Below are positions 26,483-34,222 of a stretch of DNA of 35,522 nucleotides, piece by piece (position 1 is the first letter of the stretch; every line of letters starts with the position of its first letter). A program made the translations under genes and the position numbers. A model generated the notes under the pieces. That model made no database searches. It had not been told where the DNA came from and saw only the letters and a list, made by a program, of their open reading frames with translations. Origin of the DNA: Aureococcus anophagefferens (lineage: Eukaryota; Sar; Pelagophyceae; Pelagomonadales; Pelagomonadaceae); assembly GCF_000186865.1 (NCBI RefSeq), contig NW_008705567.1, positions 327,574 to 363,095 on the forward strand, given 5' to 3'.

Positions 26483-28045
26483 ATGATGCGTACGCGCCTG
26501 GGCGCACTACTCGTGCTGACGGGCGTCGCGGCATACGCAGTGCCGCGGTCGCCCCAGGCAGCGTTGCGGTCGCCCCTCGCGCTGCGGCGCGGCGCGGCGG
26601 CGCGGCGCGGGCCGCGCGCCGGCGCCGCCGCCGCCGACGGCGAGCGGCCCGCCCGCGGCGGCGCCGACGCGTCGGGCCCGAGCCTCGGCGAGCTGCGGAA
26701 CTTCGCGCTGCCGGCCCTGGGCCTCTGGATCTCCGGCCCGCTGCTCACGCTCATCGACACGAGCGCCGTGGGCCTCTGCTCGCCCGCGGCCGAGTCCGCG
26801 CTCGAGATCGCCGCGCTCGGGCCCGGCGGCTCCGTGTGCGACGGCGCGAGCTACGCCTTCGCGTTCCTCAACATCGCCACGACGAACCTCTACGCGAGCG
26901 CGACGAGCGACGGCGAGCGCGCGTACGTCGTCCGCCGCGGCGCGCGCCTCGCGGCGGCCTGCGGCGTCGCGGGCCTCGTCGCGACGCGGCTCGCCGCGGC
27001 GCCGTTCCTCGCGTTCTTCATCGGCAGCTCCGGCGCGGGCGCGGCGGAGATCCAGGCCCGCGCGGCGGGCTACGTGCGCGTGCGCGCGCTCGGCCTGCCC
27101 TTCCTCCTCGTCGGCAACGCGCTCACCGCGGCGCTCCTCGGGTCCAAGGACGCGGTGTCGCCGCTCGTCGCCATGGCCGCGTCGGCCGCCGTGAACGTCG
27201 CGGGCGACGTGCTCGCCGTCGGCGTGCTGGGCCGGGGCGTGCGCGGCGCCGCGGAGGCGACGGCGCTCGCGCAGGCCGCGTCCTGCGGCGTCCTCGCGGT
27301 CCAGGCCGCGCGGACGCTCGGCCGCGGCGCCGCGGGGCCCGCGGCGTACGCGCGGGACCTGCTCTTCGGCCCGCCGGGGGCGCGAAAGCCCAACGGCCGG
27401 GGCTTCGGCACCTTCGCGGGCCCCGTGCTACTCCTCGTCGCGTCGAAGCTCGCGAGCTTCGGCGTGCTCACGCACGGCGCCGCGCGCCTCGGCGCCGTGC
27501 CGCTCGCGAGCCACCAGCTCGCGTTCACGCTCTACCTCCTCGCGTCCCTCGTCCTCGACGCCATGGCCGGCCAGACGGCCCAGGCCTTCCTCCCGCCGCT
27601 CCTCGCCGCCGACGGCGACGCACCGGCCGCCGCGGGCCTCGCGCGGACGCTCGCGCGGCTCGCGGGCCTCTCCGCGGGGTTCGTCGCCGCGGCCGCGCTC
27701 GGCCTCGCGGCCCGGGGCGCGCGCCTCTTCTCGCCCGACGCCGCCGTGGGCGCGACGCTCGCGACGCTCGCGGCGCCCCTCGCGGCGTCCGTCGCCGTCC
27801 ACGGCGCCGTCGCGCACGGCGAGGGCCTGCTCCTCGCGTCCGCGGACCTCGCCTTCGTGGGCCTCGCCTACCTCGCGTCGGGCCTCCTCTTCCCGCCGGC
27901 CGTCTACGCCGCCGTCCGCCGCGGCGCCATCGCGACGCCCCGGGGCCTCTGGCAGGCCTTCGTCGCCTTCCAGGTCGCGCGCGCGGCCGTCTTCCAGGCG
28001 CGCGCGCGCGTCGTCCTCGCGCGCGCGACCGCGGCGGATAACTAG
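26483..28045 (+). CDS. MATE-family efflux transporter, plastid-type leader
   Basis: A single exon of 520 residues. M-M-R-T-R-L-G-A-L-L-V-L-T-G-V-A-A-Y-A-V-P is a signal-like start with A-Y-A-V-P, followed by an Arg/Ala/Ser-rich ~50-residue stretch, fitting a bipartite plastid leader. The membrane part begins L-R-N-F-A-L-P-A-L-G-L-W-I-S-G-P-L-L-T-L-I-D-T-S-A-V-G, the hallmark first helix of MATE proteins near plant EDS5/EDS5H. About 12 hydrophobic segments follow, including A-L-L-G-S-K-D-A-V-S-P-L and M-A-G-Q-T-A-Q-A-F-L in the second half, where MATE proteins have conserved G-Q and N/Q residues. MATE carriers export organic compounds in exchange for H+ or Na+. Substrate unknown; a plastid envelope location is inferred from the leader and the homology group. 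Confidence 0.88.
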   Translation: MMRTRLGALLVLTGVAAYAVPRSPQAALRSPLALRRGAAARRGPRAGAAAADGERPARGGADASGPSLGELRNFALPALGLWISGPLLTLIDTSAVGLCSPAAESALEIAALGPGGSVCDGASYAFAFLNIATTNLYASATSDGERAYVVRRGARLAAACGVAGLVATRLAAAPFLAFFIGSSGAGAAEIQARAAGYVRVRALGLPFLLVGNALTAALLGSKDAVSPLVAMAASAAVNVAGDVLAVGVLGRGVRGAAEATALAQAASCGVLAVQAARTLGRGAAGPAAYARDLLFGPPGARKPNGRGFGTFAGPVLLLVASKLASFGVLTHGAARLGAVPLASHQLAFTLYLLASLVLDAMAGQTAQAFLPPLLAADGDAPAAAGLARTLARLAGLSAGFVAAAALGLAARGARLFSPDAAVGATLATLAAPLAASVAVHGAVAHGEGLLLASADLAFVGLAYLASGLLFPPAVYAAVRRGAIATPRGLWQAFVAFQVARAAVFQARARVVLARATAADN

Positions 28046-28167
28046 CTCGTCCGACGGTGTGTGTGCGGCCGCCGCGCCCGCGGGCGACGCTCGGCGCCGA
28101 TTTGATCGCCTGTGGCATTTTGTGCCAAATTGTGTATACGAAGTGAAGAGGGGACGGCGGCCAAAGC

Positions 28168-28935
28168 ATGAGCCAGGAGGTGGCTAATCTAAATTTACAC
28201 GCGTTCAGGGCCGTACTTAGACACGATGAAGAGGCGCTGCGCGACGCCCTTGGGCGCGGCGCCGACCCTAAATTCTGCTTAATTCCCTGGATAAGCTACT
28301 GCTTAATTCCGCTCTCGCGGAATCCTTACTCGGAATATATGCTCACCTCCGCCCGTGCTTTGGTTGGATGCTGCCGTTTGCTCTTGGCGCGAGGCGCGGA
28401 CCCGAATCGGGCCGCCGCCGGGTACGAGTCACCTATACACACAGCATGTGGCTGGGGCGAAGGGCCCGAGGGGTATGCGTGCGTACGCCTTCTTCTGGAC
28501 GCGGGCGCGGAAGTCGACCTTTGTGACGAGGATGGTGATACCGCTCTACACATCGCTTGTGGATCTGGATTCGAGCCCATTGTAAAGCTTCTCATTCAGC
28601 GCGGCGCGAACCTCAAAGCGAAAAACGATGATGGTTGGACGCCTTTGGAAGTCGCCGTCAGCAACAATCGCCGGAATACGGCCCTCACTTTGCTCCGCGC
28701 CGGCGCGGTACCGAAAGTCTTGGAGTCTCAGGACGTCTCGCCGGCCAACCGGGAACTCAACGACTACATGGTCGGCATCGTCAACGAGAGGACGCCTGCC
28801 CCCTCCTATCTGGGCGGATGGGCGGCGCGCGCGCGGAAGCACGAGGACGCCTGCCTGCGCGTGGTCTCCCGGTGCGCGCCGCTCCCGCGCGACGTCATGC
28901 TCGCCATCGTCTCCTACTGGTCGCTCCCTCACTAA
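28168..28935 (+). CDS. Ankyrin-repeat protein in a lower-GC gene
   Basis: A single exon of 255 residues. Ankyrin repeats cover residues ~10-190: D-E-E-A-L-R-D-A-L-G-R-G-A-D-P, L-L-L-A-R-G-A-D-P-N, S-P-I-H-T-A-C, L-L-L-D-A-G-A-E-V-D, T-A-L-H-I-A-C, L-L-I-Q-R-G-A-N and T-P-L-E-V-A-V. The first repeat is interrupted by a C-L-I-P...C-L-I-P segment from a 24 bp-spaced duplication of CTGCTTAATTCC (28275 and 28299). The C-terminus R-D-V-M-L-A-I-V-S-Y-W may be a short partner-binding helix. By eye the first ~600 bases are distinctly less GC-rich than neighbouring genes, with many A/T third positions. This suggests recent arrival or relaxed composition. Function is limited to protein binding. Confidence 0.85.
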   Translation: MSQEVANLNLHAFRAVLRHDEEALRDALGRGADPKFCLIPWISYCLIPLSRNPYSEYMLTSARALVGCCRLLLARGADPNRAAAGYESPIHTACGWGEGPEGYACVRLLLDAGAEVDLCDEDGDTALHIACGSGFEPIVKLLIQRGANLKAKNDDGWTPLEVAVSNNRRNTALTLLRAGAVPKVLESQDVSPANRELNDYMVGIVNERTPAPSYLGGWAARARKHEDACLRVVSRCAPLPRDVMLAIVSYWSLPH

Positions 28936-28942
28936 CACAGGA

Positions 28943-29203
28943 TTAAGACTCATCCACGTCGAAGCCCGGGTACCCGGACGAGAACGTCGACTCGCGCATG
29001 CTCCGGCCCGGCGGCGGCTCCGCGACGACCTTGGAGTGCATCCGAAAGTCGCCGATCGCCGCCGACGTCGGCTTTGGCGTGCGCTCCAACGCCGCCTTCT
29101 CGGCGTTGACGCGGACCTCGCGCGCGCGGCCGACGCCGCGGCCCGTCCTTGTCGGCAAGCGCGCGGCGCCCTTTTGAGATCGGCGTGACGCGGGGCGGCC
29201 CAA
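28943..29203 (-). pseudogene. Orphan C-terminal exon or gene relic
   Basis: The minus strand has an open frame ending at 28943 with varied composition: V-R-V-N-A-E-K-A-A-L-E-R-T-P-K-P, then I-G-D-F-R-M-H-S-K-V-V-A-E and S-S-G-Y-P-G-F-D-V-D-E-S. It looks like real coding sequence but has no ATG before residue ~53 and no obvious upstream exon, because the prolyl hydroxylase gene ends at 29250. It could be a 3' exon of an unseen transcript or a leftover of a lost gene. It lies 7 bp from the stop of the ankyrin gene. Confidence 0.35.
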
Positions 29204-29249
29204 AAAAGTACGCAGAGGCCCGCCGGTCGGGGGCGCCCGCGCGCGCGCG

Positions 29250-30968
29250 CTAGCCGATGGGCCCGCCGCTGGGGTCGAAGCGGTGGTGGGGGAACTCCTT
29301 CGAGACGCCGTCGCGGAGCCACTGCGTGACGACCCACTTCTCGCCGCTCCGCACGGGGCAGCCGCTGTGCTCCGTGTGCCAGTCCTCGACGACGCCGTCG
29401 GGCTCGGGCCCGCGGAAGTGGAAGTAGACGGCCTGGCCCTTGGCCGGGACGACGTGGACGTTCGCGTTGGGGAAGGCCGTGCCGCCGCCGTCCGCGGCCG
29501 CGCAGTACATGAGCACCGTCGCGAGGCGGCCGCCGGCGACGAAGGGGCTCCCGTCGCAGGAGCCGTCGCAGTGGAGCATGTACTGCTGGCCCGGGTTGTA
29601 CTGGACGGCCATGAGCTCCTCCTGGCCGTCGAGGCCCAGGCTGTAGTTCGACAGAAAGTTCGCGAGGCCGACGGACCGCGCCTTGACGCGCGCGATCGGG
29701 TCGTCGAGGTCGCGGTCCGTCGCGCCCCGGGCGGGCCGCACGGTGGCCTGCTGGCTGTCGCGGGCCTTGGAGACGTGGCTCAGGTCGCCCTCGTGCGCGT
29801 GCGTCGCCCGCGTGAGCCGCGGCTTCGCGGACGCCATGATCGCGGCGCACTCGTCGTCGTCGACGAAGTCGTCGACGACGGCGATGAGCGCCGCGGGCTC
29901 CGCGGGCGGCTTGAAGAGGTGGCGGACGGTCCGCGCGCGCTCCGGCCCCGTGCGCGCGCCGCGCGCCGGCGTCGCGCCCCAGGTCGCGCTCGCGTCGCCC
30001 GCGCCGGCCCAGGTCCACTCGACGGTTCCCACCGTCTCGCTGTTCCCCGCGTGCGCCGCGCAGGACGCGTTGCGCTTCTCGAGGCTCCGGCGCCGCGTCG
30101 CCTTCTGGGCCTCGGCCGTGCCCTGGGCGATGGCGACGGCGGCGGCCTTGGCGACGCGCCGCGCGCACGCCTCGAAGTCGGCGTCCGCGCCGCACGCGGC
30201 GCGGACGTCGACGGGCCGCGCGCCCGCGGCGTACGTGGCGTGCACGCGGGCCAGGTCCTCGGGCTCGGCCTTCTCGTGGGCCGGGTCCGGCAGCGGCGCC
30301 GGCACGCGGTCGTAGGACGCGGAGAAGAGGCCGCGCTCGAGCTCGAGCTTGGCGCGGCGCGGCGCGAGCCAGCGCGCGAGGTACGCGGCCGCGCAGCCCG
30401 GCGCCTCGTCGGGGTTCGCGCAGGCCTCGGCGCCGCCGGCGCCGCAGGCCGCGAGCGCCGCGTCGACGGCCTCCGCGGCGTCCCGCGCGGGTCCCGCGCG
30501 CTCGACGGCCCACGCGCCGCCGGCGGTCCGGACGACGGAGATCGTCTCCGGCGAGTCCGAGACGGCGAAGACCGCGGACCGCTCCGTCGCCGCCGCCGCC
30601 GCGCGGTCGTCCGCGGACGCGCAGGACGCCGCGCAGGAGCTGCGCATGTAGCCCGGGTTCGCGTCGCACTCGCCGACGGACGCCCAGAACGCGCAGTTGT
30701 CGTCCGCGTCCGCCCCGCGCGCGCGCCCGCGCGCCGCCGCCGCGGGCGCGACGCTCGCGACGATGAACTCGTGCGTCTCGTAGCTGTTGATCGACATCGT
30801 CGTCGCGTTCTTCAGGGGCTTCTCCTGCTGCGGCACGCGGCCGCGCGGCTCGCGGCCGGGCTGGAGCCAGCTCACGACGACGTCCTCGCCGGCGAGGTTG
30901 CGCACGACGATGGACACGCCGGCGCCCCGCGCCGTCGCGGCGACGAGCAGGAGGAACTTTGGGAGCAT
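29250..30968 (-). CDS. Secreted/ER prolyl 4-hydroxylase with ShK and VHL-beta-like domains
   Basis: A single exon of 572 residues from ATG 30968 (M-L-P-K-F-L-L-L-V-A-A-T-A-R-G-A-G, signal peptide). Residues ~17-75 (V-S-I-V-V-R-N-L-A-G-E-D-V-V-V-S-W to I-N-S-Y-E-T-H-E-F-I-V) resemble the beta domain of VHL. Residues ~90-120 form a ShK/ShKT-type cysteine module (N-C-A-F-W...C-D-A-N-P-G-Y-M...C-A-A-S-C). The catalytic 2OG-Fe(II) domain is at the C-terminus: H466-C-D468, distal H534 and K544 (G-E-K-W) give an intact H-x-D...H...K site. F-V-D-D-D-E-C starts the domain. The enzyme should hydroxylate prolines of secretory or cell-wall proteins. The stop is TAG at 29250-29252. Confidence 0.9.
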   Translation of the reverse strand: MLPKFLLLVAATARGAGVSIVVRNLAGEDVVVSWLQPGREPRGRVPQQEKPLKNATTMSINSYETHEFIVASVAPAAAARGRARGADADDNCAFWASVGECDANPGYMRSSCAASCASADDRAAAAATERSAVFAVSDSPETISVVRTAGGAWAVERAGPARDAAEAVDAALAACGAGGAEACANPDEAPGCAAAYLARWLAPRRAKLELERGLFSASYDRVPAPLPDPAHEKAEPEDLARVHATYAAGARPVDVRAACGADADFEACARRVAKAAAVAIAQGTAEAQKATRRRSLEKRNASCAAHAGNSETVGTVEWTWAGAGDASATWGATPARGARTGPERARTVRHLFKPPAEPAALIAVVDDFVDDDECAAIMASAKPRLTRATHAHEGDLSHVSKARDSQQATVRPARGATDRDLDDPIARVKARSVGLANFLSNYSLGLDGQEELMAVQYNPGQQYMLHCDGSCDGSPFVAGGRLATVLMYCAAADGGGTAFPNANVHVVPAKGQAVYFHFRGPEPDGVVEDWHTEHSGCPVRSGEKWVVTQWLRDGVSKEFPHHRFDPSGGPIG

Positions 30969-31309
30969 GGGTTGTCGCGCGGAGATGCGGCGGGTGTGGT
31001 CGCGGCGCCGACGGCCTCGCAAATCGCAGTGGTAAAAAAATTTAAGCGAGCGACGTGTCGGCATATTCGGCTTGCAGGCAAGTTAGGTGTCGATGGCGCG
31101 CCGGCATCCACGGCGCTCATGCCTCGCAGCCGCGTCCGAAAAGGGGGGCAGGGCGCCGACTCGGCGGGCGAGCGCGCCATACTCGCGGGTCCTCGGCGAT
31201 GTTCGGGATTCGCGGCTCGGGCTCCGGGCGCGCGCGTCATCGCCCTCCCTCGCTTCGCAGCGAGCTTACCTTGCTTTATGTACACGCGCGTACCGCGAGC
31301 GGACTCCGC
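30969..31309. other. Intergenic, nothing recognised
   Basis: 341 bp between the prolyl hydroxylase start and the end of the next minus-strand gene. The ~100 bp next to the hydroxylase start is less GC-rich (includes TAAAAAAATTTAAG near 31034) and probably is its promoter. No coding, RNA or repeat feature seen. Confidence 0.5.
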
Positions 31310-31663
31310 CTACTGGATACCCTTCTTGTCGAGGAGCGTGCGGACGAGCGCCGCGCGCTCGGCTTGCCGGGTCTTGGGCGCCTGCTGCGCCATCGGCACG
31401 GGCGGCAGCGTCGGCAGGAGTGCGATCAGCGCGAAGGTCGAGAAGAACAGCGACGCCACGAGGTTGAAGATGTACGCCGGCTTCTCGCCGTCCGCGGCCG
31501 ACGGCGACGACTTTCCCGCGGCGATCGCGCCGAGCTCCGGTCGCGACGCGGGCCCGGCGAGGCCAGGCGGCGACACGCGCCGCGGCGTGGCGCGCCGGGC
31601 CGCGGGGCCGGCGCGGAAAGCCAATGCCATCGGGGCGAAGATGAACAGACCGACGAGCTTCAT
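31310..31663 (-). CDS. Small plastid-targeted single-TM protein
   Basis: 117 residues. The N-terminus M-K-L-V-G-L-F-I-F-A-P-M-A-L-A-F-R-A-G-P has a signal peptide ending in A-L-A-F, matching the A-x-A-F cleavage motif that marks heterokont bipartite plastid targeting. An R/A/P-rich transit part follows. The mature part has one membrane segment (F-N-L-V-A-S-L-F-F-S-T-F-A-L-I-A-L-L-P) and a short basic C-terminus ending D-K-K-G-I-Q. It resembles small thylakoid or envelope proteins in layout, but I cannot name the family. Confidence 0.75.
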   Translation of the reverse strand: MKLVGLFIFAPMALAFRAGPAARRATPRRVSPPGLAGPASRPELGAIAAGKSSPSAADGEKPAYIFNLVASLFFSTFALIALLPTLPPVPMAQQAPKTRQAERAALVRTLLDKKGIQ

Positions 31664-32799
31664 GGCTTCGTTTTGCGTGTGTTGAAATCGCGTGGGTTGT
31701 GCAGAAGTGCAAGGCGGGTTTGGGCGGCAACGCGTTGCTGCGCGATGTGCCGAAGGGATGCCGGGGGAGGTGGTGCGACGTGGGCGGATCGACGCGGTTG
31801 CTAAGCGTCAAGATGGAGCCAAGGACCGTCGCAATCGACGATGGGCTGGACGACCTGGTTTTGATAGCGCGTGCCTCCTTGCTGCCCGCGGCGGCAGCCC
31901 GTGCCAGCTGGCGGGCCGTTTGGGGATTTGTGTTGTGTTGGGGGCTGGGCGGGGACCCGCGGTTCAGCCTGCTCACGCTCGCCTACATCCCGCCCGGCGG
32001 CCTGTCGACGGTGCGCACGATCGTCCTCACCCTCCGCGCCGCGTCGCCGTAAATACCGAGCGATCCACTTATGGTTCCGACTTAGGGCCGCGGTGCCCCT
32101 GCGTCGTCGTCGAGTACAACGCCGGCGTCGAGCTCGAGGAGGAGGGCGTCCTGCGCCTCGTCGTGGACGTCCTCGCCGACGGCGCGCGCGCGCACCCGCC
32201 GCCGAAGTGGCCCCTCACGTCGAGCAAGGGCCAGAAGACCTCAGCCTATGTCGGGACGCGCGCGCGCTCCCGCTCTTCGACGAGGGCAAGGCGGACCGTG
32301 ACCTGGGCATCCTGCGTGCGCGCCATCGTCGACGACGCGTCGATGTCGACAACCCTGCACCTCGACGGCGGGCCGGCCTTCCGGCAGCCCGACAGCCACT
32401 ACTTCACGCCGACCGCACTGCTCGACGGCGGCGGCACCGCGCACACGTCGAAAGGCTGCCGGGACGTGCCCGTCCTGTCGCAGGGGGAGCACTTCTACAT
32501 CCCCGCGGACAGTGGTTCACCTCATCTGACGCGCTCGAGACCTATGCGGGCTTCATCAGCGTCGCGATGTCGCGCTGCGCGTCGACGTTGCGCCGCGCTG
32601 CGCTTTTTGTCAGTGTCGCCGTCACGATGGAGCTTCACGCTGTCGCCGTTCGCTCGAGGAAAGTGCGCACTGGTGATTCAACTTGTCTGCACTAGCCGCA
32701 ACATCTTTGGGAGCGCGTGCCTCGACGAGCTCGACTCGAACGCCTCGTGCGCCAGACGACGCCGGCCTGCCTCGCGTTTTTCCAATTCTCCCAGCAGCC
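31664..32799. other. Intergenic region with coding-like fragments
   Basis: 1.1 kb of mixed composition. A 79-codon plus-strand frame from 31813 contains V-W-G-F-V-L-C-W-G-L-G-G and L-A-Y-I-P-P-G-G-L-S-T-V-R, and ends at 32052. A second coding-like block follows (see the pseudogene at 32085-32520). Both may belong to one damaged gene. The last ~100 bp leads into the cation-efflux start. Confidence 0.35.
32085..32520 (+). pseudogene. Frame-disrupted gene remnant, unknown family
   Basis: Three coding-like segments lie in different frames: V-V-V-E-Y-N-A-G-V-E-L-E-E-E-G-V-L-R-L-V (about 32108-32250), then L-P-L-F-D-E-G-K-A-D-R-D-L-G-I-L-R-A-R (about 32268-32325), then S-M-S-T-T-L-H-L-D-G-G-P-A-F-R-Q with H-Y-F-T-P-T-A-L-L-D-G-G-G (about 32340-32515). 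The required shifts are not at splice-like sites. I do not recognise the protein. Composition is less GC-rich than nearby exons. A spliced gene with tiny introns is the alternative. Confidence 0.3.
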
Positions 32800-34014
32800 A
32801 TGCACCGCCCAACCGTCCTCCTCCTCTGCGCGGCCGCGGCGACGGCCCTCCTCGCACCGACGCCAACGCGCCGACCACCGGCGCGCGCGACAACGCTGCG
32901 CTCGACGCTCGACGACGACGAGATGATGATCACCGTGGCCGGCGCGGGCGTCAACGTCGTCGCGTCGGCGGCCAAGGCCGTCGTGGGGGTGGCCTGCAAC
33001 AGCCAGGTGCTCATCGCCGACGCCGTCCACTCCGCGAGCGACCTCGTGTCGGACGCGGTCGCGATGGCGGCCGTGCGGATGAACAACGCGCCGCCGACGG
33101 CGCTCTACCCCCAGGGCTGCGGCAAGGCCGGGTCCGTCGGCGCCCTCATCATCGGCGCCATGCTCGCCGCCGGCGGGCTGGGCCTCGCCTGGGCCCAGGT
33201 CGCGGGCCTCGCGGCGGGCCGCGCGGCCGCGGCGCCCGCGGGGCCGTGCGCGCCCGCGGCCGCCGTCGCGGCCTGCGGCGTCGTCGCCAAGGAGCTCCTG
33301 GCCCGCGCGACGCTCCGCGTGGGCCGCTTCCACAAGTCGGCGGCGGTGCTCGCCAACGCGAAGCACCACCGCTCCGACGCGCTCTCGTCCGTCGTCGCCT
33401 TGCTCGGCGTCGTCGGCTCGCGCGTGCACCCGCTCGTGGACCCCGCGGCGGCGCTCGTCGTCGCCGGCTGGGTCGCGAAGATGGGCTACGAGACCTGCGC
33501 CGACGCGCTCCTCGAGCTCACGGACGCCGCGGACGCGGCCGCGGCCGCGGCGGCCGCCGCGGCCCTCGCGGGCGGCGTGCGGCTCCGCGGCGGCGCCGCG
33601 GCCGCGCTGGGCTCCGTCGCCGCGACGCGCGCGCCCGGCGGCGGCGCGCTCGTCGACGTCGTCCTCGACGTCCCCGGCGGGACGACGGCGGCCCAGTTCG
33701 CGGACCTCGAGCGCCGCGCGACGGAGCGCGTGCTCTCGTCCGCGCCGACGGCGAGCCGCGTCCGCGTCGCGCTCGCCGTCGCGCGGCCCGCGCCGTCGCC
33801 GAAGAAGCCCTTCCCGAAGCTCGCGCCCCTCAAGGACGCGCGCGAGTCCATCGAGCGCCGCGCGCGGCGCCGCGTCCGCGACGCTACTCCAGCACATTCC
33901 ACGATCCTTGCGCCGGCGCGCGCGGACCTGTTCCACCTCCTCCAGGGCCGGGACAAGCCCTGCCCGCTGCTCCTCGCCGTGACCCAGCCCCGCCTCCCCG
34001 CCGCCTACCTCTGA
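32800..34014 (+). CDS. Cation diffusion facilitator (CDF / ZnT-like) transporter
   Basis: 404 residues from ATG 32800. M-H-R-P-T-V-L-L-L-C-A-A-A-A-T-A-L-L-A-P starts a signal or plastid-type leader. CDF signatures are clear: A-D-A-V-H-S-A-S-D-L-V-S-D in TM2 (H and D metal ligands), Y-P-Q-G-C-G-K-A-G-S-V-G-A-L between TM2 and TM3, and N-A-K-H-H-R-S-D-A-L-S-S in TM5. The H-x3-D pair in both helices builds the transport site for Zn2+ (or Fe/Mn in related subgroups) exchanged for H+. The C-terminal cytoplasmic domain is short, with Ala runs (residues ~240-265). The final ~45 residues, from A-H-S-T-I-L-A-P-A-R, read more like transcribed flank than a conserved domain. Convergent with the LRR gene through a tandem repeat. 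Confidence 0.87.
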   Translation: MHRPTVLLLCAAAATALLAPTPTRRPPARATTLRSTLDDDEMMITVAGAGVNVVASAAKAVVGVACNSQVLIADAVHSASDLVSDAVAMAAVRMNNAPPTALYPQGCGKAGSVGALIIGAMLAAGGLGLAWAQVAGLAAGRAAAAPAGPCAPAAAVAACGVVAKELLARATLRVGRFHKSAAVLANAKHHRSDALSSVVALLGVVGSRVHPLVDPAAALVVAGWVAKMGYETCADALLELTDAADAAAAAAAAAALAGGVRLRGGAAAALGSVAATRAPGGGALVDVVLDVPGGTTAAQFADLERRATERVLSSAPTASRVRVALAVARPAPSPKKPFPKLAPLKDARESIERRARRRVRDATPAHSTILAPARADLFHLLQGRDKPCPLLLAVTQPRLPAAYL

Positions 34015-34017
34015 AGG

Positions 34018-34222
34018 GCGCGCGGGGCCGCCCCGGTTTTTTAACGGTGCCTTCCCCTCAGAGGACGACCTTGTCCTCGGAGACGCGCCGCGGGGCCGCC
34101 CCGGTTTTTTTACGGCTCCCGCCCCTCAGAGGACGACCTTGTCCTCGGAGACGCGCCGCGGGGGCCGCCCCGGTTTTTTAACGGCGCCCGCCCCTCAGAG
34201 GACGACCTTGTCCTCGGAGACG
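34018..34222. repeat. Three tandem 68-69 bp units spanning the LRR gene 3' end
   Basis: Each unit contains a GCCGCCCCGG-(T)6-7-ACGG stretch, then CCCCTCAGAGGACGACC and TTGTCCTCGGAGACGCG. The TCA that is the LRR stop in the outermost copy (34195-34197) recurs at 34126-34128 and 34058-34060. The units are nearly identical. The repeat thus holds the last codons (S-E-D-K-V-V-L-stop), the stop, and a T-run that is an A-run on the transcript side. Confidence 0.9.
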
